Shown: positions 48,818-59,893 of the stretch, in pieces
Layout of the letters: every line of letters begins with the position of its first letter
Numbering within the stretch: the stretch's first letter is position 1
Origin: Aphelenchoides besseyi
Taxonomy: Eukaryota; Nematoda; Chromadorea; Rhabditida; Aphelenchoididae
NCBI GenBank assembly: GCA_024699855.1
Contig: JAMPIQ010000001.1
Coordinates: 8,494,001 to 8,558,000, forward strand
Direction of reading: 5' to 3'
Length of the DNA: 64,000 bases
Position numbers and translations under genes: made by a program
Notes under the pieces: generated by a model
The model's input: only the letters and a program-made list of their open reading frames with translations
Databases searched by the model: none
Told to the model about the DNA's origin: nothing

Positions 48818-50969
48818 TCACGCTTCCGTTTGTTTCGACTTGGCATCATCGTCCGCCGACAATTGATCGTAAGTGGTCGAATCCTCGGTTATGCGCAAAG
48901 GCACCTGTAATTGCTGTTTTCAAAAACAAATCACAAAAAATTTTGCCTCAAAGTTCCCCAAAACCCCCACTACTTTCTCAATCTATCGACTCCTGATTGT
49001 ACTTCCTGTTCTCCAATAAATCTGTTTATTAGCAGATCAGGAATTGTGCAGACTAACAAACTTTTACTCACCATTCGTTTGTAGCATAAAATAAAAAGAC
49101 TGAGGTTGAGAACGATAACAAACAAGACGATTATGTAAACAAATCGAGGACCGTAGTTCAGGAACACGTAACTGAAAATACAAATTTAACTTGACCACTT
49201 GTGTTCGAAGCAAATACCTAACCAAAATTGGTCCAATCATACGCGCAACTCCACCGGAAACTTGTAAACATCCTTGTTGAAATGCCTAAGATACATGAAC
49301 GGTTTCAAATACGCATTTTCAGATCTGAGATTTCAAACAGTAAAAAGGTAATACAAATTTGTAATAACAAATCTTCTGAGCAGCATTTCAGGATGTGAAT
49401 AATAAAATGTCGTGTCCAAAAATGAGTATTTAAAACCGTTTACCTGACGTCTTGGACCAATGACTTTAGAGAACAATGTGTTCAAACAGATGTTGATCGA
49501 CGAAAAGCTGATGCCAACAAAAAAGATGTAAGCCGCATAGTAGAGAAACACATTCACGTATTTGAAATCAAAACACCATCTATATCGGTCAGAGTCACAT
49601 CCTAAGAGTTCGCCGCCATTTACAACCGAATCTAAAAGATCTATGGATTATCAATACTAATGTAAATCTCACCGTTGTGATGAAAAGTTTTGATTGGTTG
49701 CGGCAAAAAGGGGTACGAAAACGTGATCAAATAGAAACACGCAAGTCCACCCAAAGCCAACACACAACAGAGACGAAAACTCAAACTGAAAAGACCTAAG
49801 TGAATTCAGTACTCAATTTCTTCTTACAATCGATCGGCTTTAAACACGATAAACAAGAAGTAAATCAAAAGAGCTAAACCGGACATCGCTGCTTGCGAAA
49901 TCGCAATAAACTCAACGACATCGTGTTTTGACCACGCAAAAATAGCCATCGACAGCGGAGCACTTAATCTAAAACAAAAACCTAGAAAGATAATCGAACT
50001 ATAAAACCAACGTTTCGATGTTCGTGTGCACGAAAATCTGCGTAAAACGTGTCAAATAGCAAACAGCAATCGCGACGAAATCATAAGGTGGTAATTTGAC
50101 TTTGTTGCCCGTATCCTAAACGCAATTAAAGACATTTGCTTCTAATTCTTACCGTAGTTTGAGTCAGTAAACCAACTTCATTTTCACGAAACAGGAACCT
50201 CACAATGAGAAGACAAAAAATGTTCGATAAACAAGCTCCGTATGCTGGAGCCGTGTACAAGTGAAACTGGTATTTGAATGGCAGCGAATATCCTGGATAA
50301 TCGAGACCAACAAATGCGAGCTGAAAAGCTGGCCCAAGAATCATTCCGACTGTCACTGCTCCCGTAACGTAGGCAATTCCGCGACTTCGATCACTTGCCA
50401 CAGTTGCAGTCGTTGTGTAAGCTTTTAATAAGCTGATATTACCTGAGAACAGTCTTAAAATCACAGAATCCTTTTAATTCGTACTTGACCCAAAACCAGT
50501 AATAAGTCGACCAAAAAGTAACCAATGTTTTCGATGCGATGGAATAACCTCCAGTGACAAGTAAATGAAGTTTCCAACAAGCATCAACGCAATGTTCGTG
50601 TACAAAGGCAGACGTATTTGTTTGATTCTGTTCGACCAATAGCCCACTAATGGACTTGCAATTATTTGACCCAACGAGTAAATGGCCACCACGTAACCAA
50701 AGAAATCAGGTCGGATCTCCGCATCCAGCTGCAGCAAAAGATCAAAACAAGTTAATGGTCTGCAAGCTTACAATTTGTAGAAACGGCCACAAACTGGAAA
50801 AATATAAACTGAATTGCATGGCTGTCGAGAATGCAAGTCCAGCTGTGACGTAGATCGTTGACCATTCGGTTTTTCGTTCCTCATTCTCAGTTGTCGTTAC
50901 CGTTTGACCATCAGTTTGTTGGACATTTGAAACGAACAACTTCTCCAACTGCTCATTTGTGGAGGGCAT
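48818..50969 (-). CDS. CLN7/MFSD8-like major facilitator transporter, copy B
   Basis: Paralogue of the gene at 5235-7198. ATG 50969 opens MPSTNEQLEKLFVSNVQQ; helix 1 has FSLYFSSLWPFLQI, then IYSLGQIIASPLVGYWSNRI, KAYTTTATVASDRSRGIAYV, RFTQIFVHTNIETLSAPLSM and GPRRQ before a GGVARMIGPILVSYVF helix. The cytosolic C-terminus ends LSADDDAKSKQTEA, TGA at 48818. Around ten exons; introns 40-55 bases. The upstream frame is open beyond the ATG (LSDEGLYHS), so an additional 5' exon is possible. It shares with copy A the pattern KNDRSR/ASDRSR after helix 4 and the asparagine-glutamate-threonine-leucine stretch in helix 8. Confidence 0.87.
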
Positions 50970-51723
50970 CGAGTGATAGAGACCCTCGTCTGATAAACTA
51001 AAGAAAACGATAAACTTGTTATTCGACTGCAAAAACTTTCACGCCAAATCGGTAGTGGAATCCGGGTCATTAAATTAAAAGCAACCGAATTGATAAAAAG
51101 AAGCAATTAAACACTCCAAAATTTTGTTTGCATTCCAACAACTTTTAAAAGGCCAATGGTTACTCTCAGGCCGGAGAGTTGAAAAGATTTCAGAGCATGA
51201 AATTTCTGCAAAAATGACGTAATTTATTGGCGAAATTTAACGAACGAGCAAAATGGCCGCGAGAGCTTTGGTGTCTGAGGAAAAAGAATTACGAAACATA
51301 CGAACGGGAGCAACGGCTCTTCACACGGAAAAAGGCCTTAGACTCGCTATTCAGCGGATGCTCTTTGGACCGGTGGAATCGAACATCATTTTGACCACTT
51401 CGTTCGAACTACTGAGTAGTCGGTCTCGGGCTTGAATTCATTTTACATTGAGCAACTAACAGTCTCAAAACAGTGTTAACAGTTCTGTAGTGTTTTCGAG
51501 TGAAAGAGAAACCAGAAATCACAAACGAAGTCCCCATTCAAGCAGGTGCACTTTTGGCCGTTGGAAAACAAACTCCTGTGTTTTTCTTTCCATTCGCTCA
51601 CTTCGAACGAGACCCATGAATCGGAGGCTTAAAATTTTTTATTGGTGTTCTAGTGACTTTTGTTTGCGGTCAATTTGAAAAGTTTCTTAATTCTAACTCT
51701 GTTTTTTTATTTACACTAACGAG
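50970..51723. other. Intergenic region with one small open frame
   Basis: Between the start of CLN7-like copy B and the stop of the SLC17-like gene. Apart from the 60-codon frame at 51253 nothing is seen. Confidence 0.45.
51253..51435 (+). CDS. Possible 60-residue protein
   Basis: ATG 51253 with a good start context (CAAAATGGCC) opens MAARALVSEEKELRNIRTGA and ends SSRSRA. Not recognised; no signal peptide. It could be the first exon of an otherwise unseen gene or chance. Confidence 0.25.
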   Translation: MAARALVSEEKELRNIRTGATALHTEKGLRLAIQRMLFGPVESNIILTTSFELLSSRSRA

Positions 51724-53341
51724 TTAAGACGTTCGTTCAGTAAATGGCTGCGGTTCAGCACTAGCAAACATCACGAATAAAACGTTGGATAATAGGAGAG
51801 CTGCAGCATAAATGAAAAAGACGACGTTGTACTCATCGGACGTCGAGTTTGGTGTCAGCAACGGAACAATAAAAGAGCCTACGCATAGTGAAACACACAA
51901 AATGAACTGAAAAGTATCGATGGTAAGAAACAGGAGGTTATCTCACTTGAATAGTTGACATCACGAATTGACTAAACTGTTTGCTGCACATCAGTCCAGC
52001 TTTCGGGAAACCACCGGCATTAAAACCGAGAATGATGATGGCGCAGATGATGAAAACCAAATTCATCGTCGCGTATTCTTTGGCCGGAACCACAGCGGCA
52101 AAAATGAAAAACACGGCGGATCCAAAAAACGCGATCGTATTCATGAGTTTGATTTTACGCAAATCGCTCAAACAGTGCAGTCGATCGCCAATAAAACCAG
52201 CCGCTAATTTGGCCAGAAACTAAAAAATTGCCTGCAAATGATTTAATTTCGTTAATTACTTGAAGTGACAGTGGAATCACGGCAAGAAAGCCCGCTGTTT
52301 CCAAACTATAGCCCAGCGATCTGACAAGATATGAAGGCCAAAAAGTGAGTGCAAACTGAGTAACAAGAAAGCCTGCAGCCGCAGAAACCCAAACAACTTG
52401 AATTGGTGGTGAAGCAACTATCTTTCTATAGGGAATCTAAACAATACTAAGGTACTTATCATAAGGTTTGACTTACTTTTTCTTTCTTTATCACTTTGTT
52501 CATTTCTTTTCCAACACTGATCTTTCGAATTTCGACTTCGCTTACGAATCGATGGCGAAATATGTCGTCACGATAAAAATAAGCCCAAAAGACCAAAAGA
52601 ATGAACATGGCGCCCGAATGAATGTAGAAAACGGATGGCCAACCGACTAAATCAGACGTTCAATTCGTTCACTCTTGTTAGTAAACCTTTTGCCGAGAAG
52701 AATCCTGTTGTCGTCATCGAAAAGATTGCTAAAAACATCATTTAAACATTTACATTAAAAGGAAACACACCACAGAGCTGCAGGTAACCGGTTAAGACGG
52801 AAACGAAGATACTCGATTCTGTTGCAGCTGACCAACTTGAAATCACAGTGCCAATCAACGGATAAGCAAGAGACAGAGTAGCACCGAGTATAAGACGAAG
52901 TAGAATCAACAATAAGAAACTGTGAGACACGGCAAACGGTACAAGCGATGAACCAATCGTACTCAAAACGCTCATTATAATTGTTGTTCGATAAGCGCCA
53001 AAACATCGTAACATCAAATCAATGGGCAGTATCCCAAAAATAGCACCAATAAAAACAGCTAAACAGAAATTGCCTTGATGATCAAATGAACAAACCGACC
53101 AGCAAACAAATAACTTTTCTCCAATGGCGAATAGATCAAACGACGATCAGCCAACGGCAAAGAGAAGTCGTTATAGTAATCAACATCGTCCGTAATGTTC
53201 AGATTGTATTTCGGCGATGACTGTAGATCTGTGATTGCAATAACCGACGGATTCCAAACCACAGTGCTGAAAAGGCCATGGAGAATAATACCGATGAATA
53301 GGAACTCACTTCGAGGTGATGATGGCGATCAGACATGCGCT
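51724..53341 (-). CDS. SLC17-type anion transporter (sialin/VGLUT superfamily), 5' end interrupted
   Basis: Major facilitator transporter of the SLC17 group. Visible segments: VVWNPSVIAITDLQ plus luminal loop with NITDD, LFAAVFIGAIFGILPIDLML, LLLILLRLILGATLSLAYPL, WSAATESSIFVSVL, YKKEKI-type loop, FALTFWPSYLVRSLGYSLE, FLAKLAAGFIGDRL and a last helix before NVLFVMFASAEPQPF, TAA at 51724. The first recognisable exon (about 53311-53341, ACLIAIITS) is the end of helix 1; the sequence further 5' runs straight into the tail of an RTE retrotransposon. No start codon or first half of helix 1 is visible, so either a separate upstream exon lies beyond the insertion or the gene is broken. Confidence 0.82.
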
Positions 53342-53422
53342 TTGTTTACAATGATTACAATGATTTATTCGGTTCAATCAACAAATCAACAACAAGATAA
53401 AATGAAAGATGGTAGAAGATAG

Positions 53423-55048
53423 TTAATTTGTTGATGCGAATACTTCGACCGCTTTTTTCCAGTCGCTTCGGTTTTGAGCGATTTGTTGCCATCCGTTTCC
53501 CAACAGATTCAAGTCTCGGCGCCAACGGTGAGGTGGTCTTCCAATTGGTCTGGTCCAACCATAAGGCCACCAGAAAGTTGTTCTTGTTGACCATCGGTTG
53601 TCGTTTCTTCTTGCGACATGTCCGGCCCATCGAAACTTACGTTTTAATGCGTCGTGAACGGCGTCTTTAAACTTTGTTTGTGTTCTGATTTCAACACTTC
53701 TGACTTCATCGCGTAGTCGAATGCCAAGAGTTCTTCTTTCCATTGCTCTTTGCGTCGTTGTTAATTTGGTACGTTCGGTTTTCCGCATCGTCCAAACTTC
53801 AGATCCATAATTGAGTGCTGGTAGTACAACTGAGTTGAAGAGTTGAGCTCGAATTTTGACGTCTTTTGTCTTCTTCAGGACTTCTTGGATGTTTTTGAAT
53901 CCAAACCATCCGGCCGATCGTCGCCTTCGAATTTCCCCATCAATGGTGTGGTTTTCAGAGATTTCTTGACCTAAATAAACGTATTTACTTACCAATTTAA
54001 TAGGTGCGTCCTTGATCAAGATCCTTCCCACTTCACAACTTGGATTTGCCATGACTTGCGTCTTTTTACGGTTAATACGAAGTCCAATTTGCGATCCCAC
54101 GTCATCCAGTTCGTTGAGCATAAGTTCAGCTGTTTGAAAGTCGTGCGCAAAAAGGACAATGTCATCAGCAAATCGAAGATGGTGGAGTCGTTCGCCGTCA
54201 ATCCGAATTCCATAATTGCTCCAATCCAACTGACGAAAAACGTCTTCCAGTGTGGCAGTGAAGAGCTTCGGTGATATTGTGTCACCTTGTCTCACACCTC
54301 GGCTAACAGGTACTTCAATTGGTTGATAGAAGAGTTGGAATGTGGTGGAGCAATTGGTGTTGATGTTCTTGAGCGTTCGCGTGTATTTGCTGGAAATGTT
54401 CTGGTGGATCAGTGAGTTGATAACCGCGTTGATTTCCACGGAATCAAATGCCTTTTCGTAGTCTACAAAAACTAAACAAAGTGGCATTTTTACCTCACGA
54501 CAGCGTTCCATCACTTGGTTTACTGTTTGAAGGTGATCCATAGTTGAGAACCCAGAACGAAAACCAGCTTGTTCTCGCGGTTGCTCGAAGTCCAGTTGCG
54601 ACGTCATTCGATTGACCAGTACTTTGGTGAAAAGTTTGTAGACAGTTGGCAAGAGCGCGATGGGTCGATAGTTTCGAAGATCTTCAAGGTCGCCTTTCTT
54701 TGGGAGAATGACTGTTCTTGAAGTTTTCCATTGTGCTGGAACATCTTCGTGCTGCAGGCAGTCGTTGAACATTGATGTCAAGGTGGTCCATAAAAGAAAA
54801 CCACCATTTTTGAGCATCTCGTTCGTAATTCCATCGGGCCCAGGTGCTTTGTCGTTTTTCAAACTTTCCACGGCTGCACGAACTTCAGAGACAAGAATGT
54901 TAGAGACTGATTCTTGTTCACGATTGTCAATTTCTGGCGGAACGTCTATTTTAGATGCAAAAAGATCCGTGTAGAACTCTTTACATCGTTTCTCAATGTC
55001 CGACCGTTTTGTCAACATTGTCCCATCTTTTGCTTTTAGTGTTCGCAT
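53423..55048 (-). CDS. RTE reverse transcriptase part
   Basis: 541-codon frame. Contains KAPGPDGITNEMLK, NYRPIALLPTVYKLFTKVLV, LVFVDYEKAFDSVEI, GVRQGDTISPKLFTA and the catalytic LRFADDIVLFAHDF, then a C-terminal region with RWAGHVARR. These are the ordered motifs of non-LTR reverse transcriptases. Continuous with the endonuclease frame apart from one base slip near 55070-55090. Confidence 0.92.
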   Translation of the reverse strand: MRTLKAKDGTMLTKRSDIEKRCKEFYTDLFASKIDVPPEIDNREQESVSNILVSEVRAAVESLKNDKAPGPDGITNEMLKNGGFLLWTTLTSMFNDCLQHEDVPAQWKTSRTVILPKKGDLEDLRNYRPIALLPTVYKLFTKVLVNRMTSQLDFEQPREQAGFRSGFSTMDHLQTVNQVMERCREVKMPLCLVFVDYEKAFDSVEINAVINSLIHQNISSKYTRTLKNINTNCSTTFQLFYQPIEVPVSRGVRQGDTISPKLFTATLEDVFRQLDWSNYGIRIDGERLHHLRFADDIVLFAHDFQTAELMLNELDDVGSQIGLRINRKKTQVMANPSCEVGRILIKDAPIKLVSKYVYLGQEISENHTIDGEIRRRRSAGWFGFKNIQEVLKKTKDVKIRAQLFNSVVLPALNYGSEVWTMRKTERTKLTTTQRAMERRTLGIRLRDEVRSVEIRTQTKFKDAVHDALKRKFRWAGHVARRNDNRWSTRTTFWWPYGWTRPIGRPPHRWRRDLNLLGNGWQQIAQNRSDWKKAVEVFASTN

Positions 55049-56303
55049 TGTTTCCAGTTGCTGTCGGAGTTGACGTTTTGCACTTCTTCAGGCTTCGATG
55101 GTGTTGCGCAGCGTCGAGGAGTTTCTGGAGTCGAAAGTTGTCGAAGTCCTGTTTAACCTCTCGCCGTATAAGCTTTGAAAGTTCAATGAACTCAATCGGG
55201 TTGGTGGTGCGGTCCATTTCCTTCCGTTTCTTCAGCAACAAATGTGTTTGTTCCGTCAGACGAGAAGAATGTTGTGGTTTGGTCATTGAAGCGGTGTTGA
55301 CGCAGGATTGAAGTTTTTCCTGAAAACAAGCAAACTTATCAGTCAACGTACCCTTCAGTTCCCAATCCGTATTGTCGATCTTATTGCGTAGAACATCGGC
55401 GTTAAACGTACGTGCTTTGTGGACAAACTTTCTGCGCTTGCAAAGCATCGGCACATCGAGTGTAAAACGAACCGGTCGGTGATCAGATCCATTGAGCCGA
55501 GAAATAAATTCGATGTTAGTTACTAACCTTCTGTTGTTGATTAGACCGTAATCGATTTCATTTCTGTACTTGTTTCCATTGCCATCCGAGTTGCATGATT
55601 CCCACGTCCATCGCTTTGCTGGGTTCTTTTGGAAGTAGCTATTGATAATGTAGAGATGTTGTTCTTCTGCAAAGTCTGCAAACATCTCTCCATATCCGTC
55701 TTCTTTCCATTCGGTTCCGGTAAAGGTTCCCATGAAACGTTGTGTAGTTGTTCTCGGGCCAAGTTGACAGTTGAAGTCGCCTATTACCATCTTGTGAGAA
55801 GCAGGTTGGTCTAGTGCGTCTCGAAGTTCGTCGTAGAATTGTTCAATGTCGTCCAGTGCATAGCCAGAGTGTGGTGCATACGCTTGAACAATGAGCATTG
55901 TCTTCTTTTGGTCCAGTTTGATCTTCAATGTAGCAACTCGATGAGATCGTGTGTCAACTTCCATAATTTGGTCAACAATACGCTTGTTCACAATGAATCC
56001 AACGCCTCCAATTCGTCCGTCCGCTGCTCCAATGATAAGTTCGTCGCCGGTTTCAGTCCATTTTGTTCTTGATTCCGTGCGTGCATGTGTTTCGCAAAGT
56101 CCAATAACGTCGTACTTGAATCCAGGAAGATCTCGGAGTTGTTCCATCAGAAGATTCTTCCTTGCCGCGTTTTCGATGCCGTACTGTAGGTTGTAGGTCA
56201 AGACATGAAGCTGTTGGGAGGTACTCAATTCATGGCGGTTTTGTTCTGCAGGTCCGTTTGAAGTCCGTTGCGTCCTTGTACCCGTAGAACGCTGGTGCTC
56301 CAA
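54993..56303 (-). CDS. RTE apurinic-type endonuclease part
   Basis: 436-codon open frame (no ATG at its 5' limit). Motifs: LTYNLQYG, GLCETHA, GGVGFIVNK, AYAPHSG, MVIGDFNCQLG, RNEIDYGLIN and the terminal GSDHRPV. These match the exonuclease/endonuclease/phosphatase fold of RTE elements, which nick target DNA. The frame ends 55 bases after the RT frame begins, in a different phase. Confidence 0.9.
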   Translation of the reverse strand: MEHQRSTGTRTQRTSNGPAEQNRHELSTSQQLHVLTYNLQYGIENAARKNLLMEQLRDLPGFKYDVIGLCETHARTESRTKWTETGDELIIGAADGRIGGVGFIVNKRIVDQIMEVDTRSHRVATLKIKLDQKKTMLIVQAYAPHSGYALDDIEQFYDELRDALDQPASHKMVIGDFNCQLGPRTTTQRFMGTFTGTEWKEDGYGEMFADFAEEQHLYIINSYFQKNPAKRWTWESCNSDGNGNKYRNEIDYGLINNRRLVTNIEFISRLNGSDHRPVRFTLDVPMLCKRRKFVHKARTFNADVLRNKIDNTDWELKGTLTDKFACFQEKLQSCVNTASMTKPQHSSRLTEQTHLLLKKRKEMDRTTNPIEFIELSKLIRREVKQDFDNFRLQKLLDAAQHHRSLKKCKTSTPTATGNNANTKSKRWDNVDKTVGH

Positions 56304-56323
56304 AACGCCAGTGCGGACCCTCT

Positions 56324-56614
56324 TTAGTCGAGTCGTAGCGAGTTTTGTTTAAGGTCCGCTTGCGGGTTGCCAGCCCTGGAGTAGACCGGGTGTACTTTAC
56401 GTCGTACCCAGACGTATCGAAGTTGGCCTACTCGGATGTTCCGAAAAACATCCGAGCGTTTCCCGCCGCACACCACGTGGAGGTCTTCGATTTGTGCAGC
56501 TGCGCTTTGTACCAAAACAATAAACCGAGAAGAATGGCCACAATTTGCTTTCACAGGTCGCACTTGAATTCCGATTTCTTTCTTCAGCGGTTCATCGGAC
56601 ACTACAGTCTCCAT
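56324..56614 (-). CDS. 5' open frame of the RTE element
   Basis: 96 codons from an ATG (METVVSDEPLKKEIGIQVRP) just upstream of the endonuclease. Some RTE elements carry a short first frame here. No domain recognised; it may be 5' UTR that happens to be open. Confidence 0.4.
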   Translation of the reverse strand: METVVSDEPLKKEIGIQVRPVKANCGHSSRFIVLVQSAAAQIEDLHVVCGGKRSDVFRNIRVGQLRYVWVRRKVHPVYSRAGNPQADLKQNSLRLD

Positions 56615-56615
56615 A

Positions 56616-59600
56616 GATTAAGAGTAATCAAATGACAACAACCACTTCATAAACTGGTGTTTTATGAAGAACACATCGGAAAGTGATGTGCGATCGTCGT
56701 TCTTTTTTCAGTTGGAGTTCACTACATGAACGTTTTCTATTCCAACTCAATTTCGAGCACTTGATTCCCAACATAAACTTTGTCGATCCTGTGGATTTGC
56801 ATTCGATTGCAATGATGATTCTGTTTACGAATTTTATTCTGAAATCAGCGTACTCCAAAGTATAATCATTCCCTCACACGCGCTTCTAGCAAAAGGTTGA
56901 GGAGAAAGTTCTCGAATGCCTGCTGACTGTCAACCGTTTGCCAAGCGAAATCATATCAATAAACTACAAACTCAAATATCTTTTATTTCATTACGAAAGT
57001 TAAATATTTCTGTATCTTTTGAGTATCGAAGTTTAATCCGCTATGAAGTGCTAGACTACACTCAAGCTCCTCTAGTGTTCCTAGACTTATTCTCAATTTA
57101 TTACATTAACGACAATAGCCATGAATGTTTGAGTTTATTTTCTGTTGATTCAAAATTAGTTTCTCTTTTTCAAGTCACATATTTGCGATTAAACAAAAGA
57201 TCAATCCGATCTTTTAAAACGCACGTCCGTTCTATTTCACGTACTTTGACGGCTGAGATCCAAAGGACCACCAAACATGTGATTGGCACCAAAGGTCGTT
57301 CGTTCTCCCAACAAATTAAAATGTTCGACATAACACGCAAATAGAATTCTCAGTGTTTTTAAGCAAAAGACTGTAAATTTGAAGGTAATCAAATGAATTA
57401 CAACAATTCGTAGATGTACTGTAAACTTCACCGAAGTAGTTGTTTTGTGGATCAATACAATAAAAGCACTCATCGGAGACTCATAAATAATATCTACATT
57501 GCAGTTGTTTGTTGGACAAAATGAAAACATCCACCAATAACTGCAAACCAACTGTTAGGTCGCGTGTTCGGACAAACTCTCGAAAACATTCGTTCGTTTC
57601 TCTAGTCAATCAGCTGAGGTCATTCAACGTTGCTTTTTGGATGAGAGTACGAGAGAACACTAAGGCTCTGGAATCTAATTACTCCCATATACACGATGTC
57701 GTTTCGACAATTGAAATTTGCAAGACAAAAATTGCATCATCTTTTGAAAAGGTATGTTTGCTTTTAATCTGTAGTCTTTTGAAAAAGTCAAATCACTGCA
57801 AAAGATTTAAGGCCATTAATCAGCGAACTGAACGGCCGGCTCTTAGCTTTTCTTGCCATTTGACCATTGCCTAAGCGTTTGGCAATAGCCAAGCATCTGA
57901 AATTGCTTGTTCGTATTTGCATTTCGGCGTTATTTTGCACGATTGTTTTCACCAGAAGACGTCTGCAAGAGCAAATTTTGTCGAATGATCAGCGTTCCGG
58001 CCGACCAATTACGAAGAGGTCCCGGGTTTCCTTGCTGATAAGAAGTAGAAAGTCAGAATGTAAATGCAAAAATGATGTTTTCGCTTTGTTTCGTCGATGA
58101 AATCGGAACAGGCTGACCGCTTGGTCGCAGCCAGAAACCGTGCTCTTTGTTCTCGTTGACTCATTGGAAGCTCCCGCCAACTTTCACTGCAAAACACCAC
58201 CTTCGCATCCCATTGGCCTTTCCGTCCGTCAATTGCATCAGAATGAGCCACGCGTGGCGAATTGTGAATATCGACAAGCGGAAACAGATTTCACGGTTTT
58301 TGTTTCGAGAATCAGAATTCAAACAGAAAGTGCGAGAGCAAGTGCAAACATTAGTCGTCTCCGTTTTTGTCCATTGGCAAAAGAAGAATTGCTCGTCTAT
58401 CGCCATTCCCGTTGCGTCACTCAAACGGCGAAGACTTCTCGTTCCGCGTTCTCTCAAATCGCGCACTCGATCGTCTTTTATGGACGCGCAAAAGTTGAAA
58501 ATTTGTTTTTGAGTTCGAAAACGTTTGGCGAAGAATGTCGGTTGGACGTTCCGCGTTCCCGTTGACTATCAAAGCGAATTGAGAACAACGAAATTGCGAC
58601 TTCTCCTAATGACCCTGTGGTTTGCACGTTGCGTCATTCTTCCTACACAACGGGCATGAGAACGAAATCGGGAGAAAAAATTTCGCGCCAAAAATCCCGA
58701 AACATTTCGGTCGTCCACTTTTCGAGCAAACAGGCGCTCCACTACGTGTGTCCATCTCGAATTCGGTTTGTCCTTTTGGCCTTCGGCACTCAATCAGCTG
58801 AGTTCGTTATCTCGCGAGCTTCCTTCCTTCCAGCAAATTTAACTGCAGAACGTTTCTTCCAGAGTTTGTGTTCATTTGGTCGATGAAAGGCGTTGGGGTT
58901 TTCGCCAAATTCGGTTTGCACTCCTTCAGAGCATTCGACACGTGCTTTTTCGTTTTTAGAAGGTCAAGGAATTTGACAATCTTTCCATTTGTTTATTTTG
59001 GTGTTTAGATTAGTTGGACAGAAAGGTCTTCTGTTGGAAGAATTAGCTCTCAAGCTTTTTGTTTCCTTTTTTGGTTGCTGGGCGTTTGATTGCTCACTCG
59101 GTGGTGTTGTGAGGGTTTCGTCTTTGTCTGTTGCGTGAGTCCAATGGACGAATTTCCATCGAAAGATTGTTGTAACCTTTGAGTTTTACTCTTTGAATGC
59201 GCATTTCTGCTCATCCATCAACTTCAAGTTTGCGACCGGTGGAGTGAACGGCGACCTGCAACGATAAGCGCGGAAATCAGACGGAATTCCGTTTCTTTTG
59301 TCTGCTTCCAATTTCGCAGCCTTTTTCTCATTGCTCGAGCCAAATCTGTGGACGCAGAGATCACAAAACCGCCGACAGTGTAACCTCCGATTGATTGCAT
59401 TCAAAGGTCAAGCAATGGGCGACGTCTACTTGGCAGCGATTGTTATTTTAATGTTCAAAAGGCACTCGAATGGGAAATTTTCACATCTGCAGTTTGTGCG
59501 AATTGGCCGCCGAATGTTCTTTGTTGATAAATCAAAACATAGCTCCATTCCAGTTCTTCAACGGCATAAATTAGTTACTGAAGAAGACAGATGATCAGAA

Positions 59601-59893
59601 GGGTTTTCTGTCGATGAATGTTCGTGTCGTAAGCCTCGATTCATACGATCTTTTCGTGTTTCTGTTTTCTCATGTTCTCCGCTGAATTCCAAAAGATTTT
59701 CCGCTTCGTCGCCCCAAAAGATGTCCGAATTCAAATTGACCAGAAACTGTCCACCTCGTCGCTCGCGGCGAATTGAAAGCGAAACACGCGCTCGTCCTTC
59801 GAATTCGTTTAAATGAAAATTATTGAGAATTGCGCGCTTAATTTCGCTCAGAACTGTTTCTTCTTATCGTACTATTGTGGTTTCAGTTTCTCA
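56616..59893. other. Gene-poor 3.3 kb between the RTE element and the SLC16 gene
   Basis: No exon I can support. Several overlapping open frames on both strands occur (for example plus 57521-57874 from ATG MKTSTNNCKPTVRSR, and plus 58140-58565), none with family resemblance. The region just before 59894 has a TTTCAG acceptor 8 bases upstream of the SLC16 ATG, so a 5' UTR intron and distant promoter of that gene could occupy part of it. Confidence 0.4.

Larger units (their letters stand above)
53342..56615 (-). mobile_element. RTE-type non-LTR retrotransposon, nearly full length
   Basis: About 3.27 kb on the minus strand with an apurinic-type endonuclease followed by a reverse transcriptase, no LTRs, and a short 3' tail containing the 9-base unit AATCATTGT repeated. 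Edges are approximate: the 5' edge is taken near the first frame at 56614 and the 3' edge at the tail next to the SLC17 exon. One frameshift separates the two domains, otherwise the frames are long and open, suggesting a young copy. No target duplication identified. Confidence 0.9.

Noticed and set aside
56916..57344. 142-codon plus-strand frame
   Set aside because: AT-rich, no ATG in good context, no family resemblance.
58140..58565. Long overlapping plus-strand open frames (141 and 121 codons)
   Set aside because: Two phases and the opposite strand are all open at once, with no motif or consistent codon pattern; chance is more likely.
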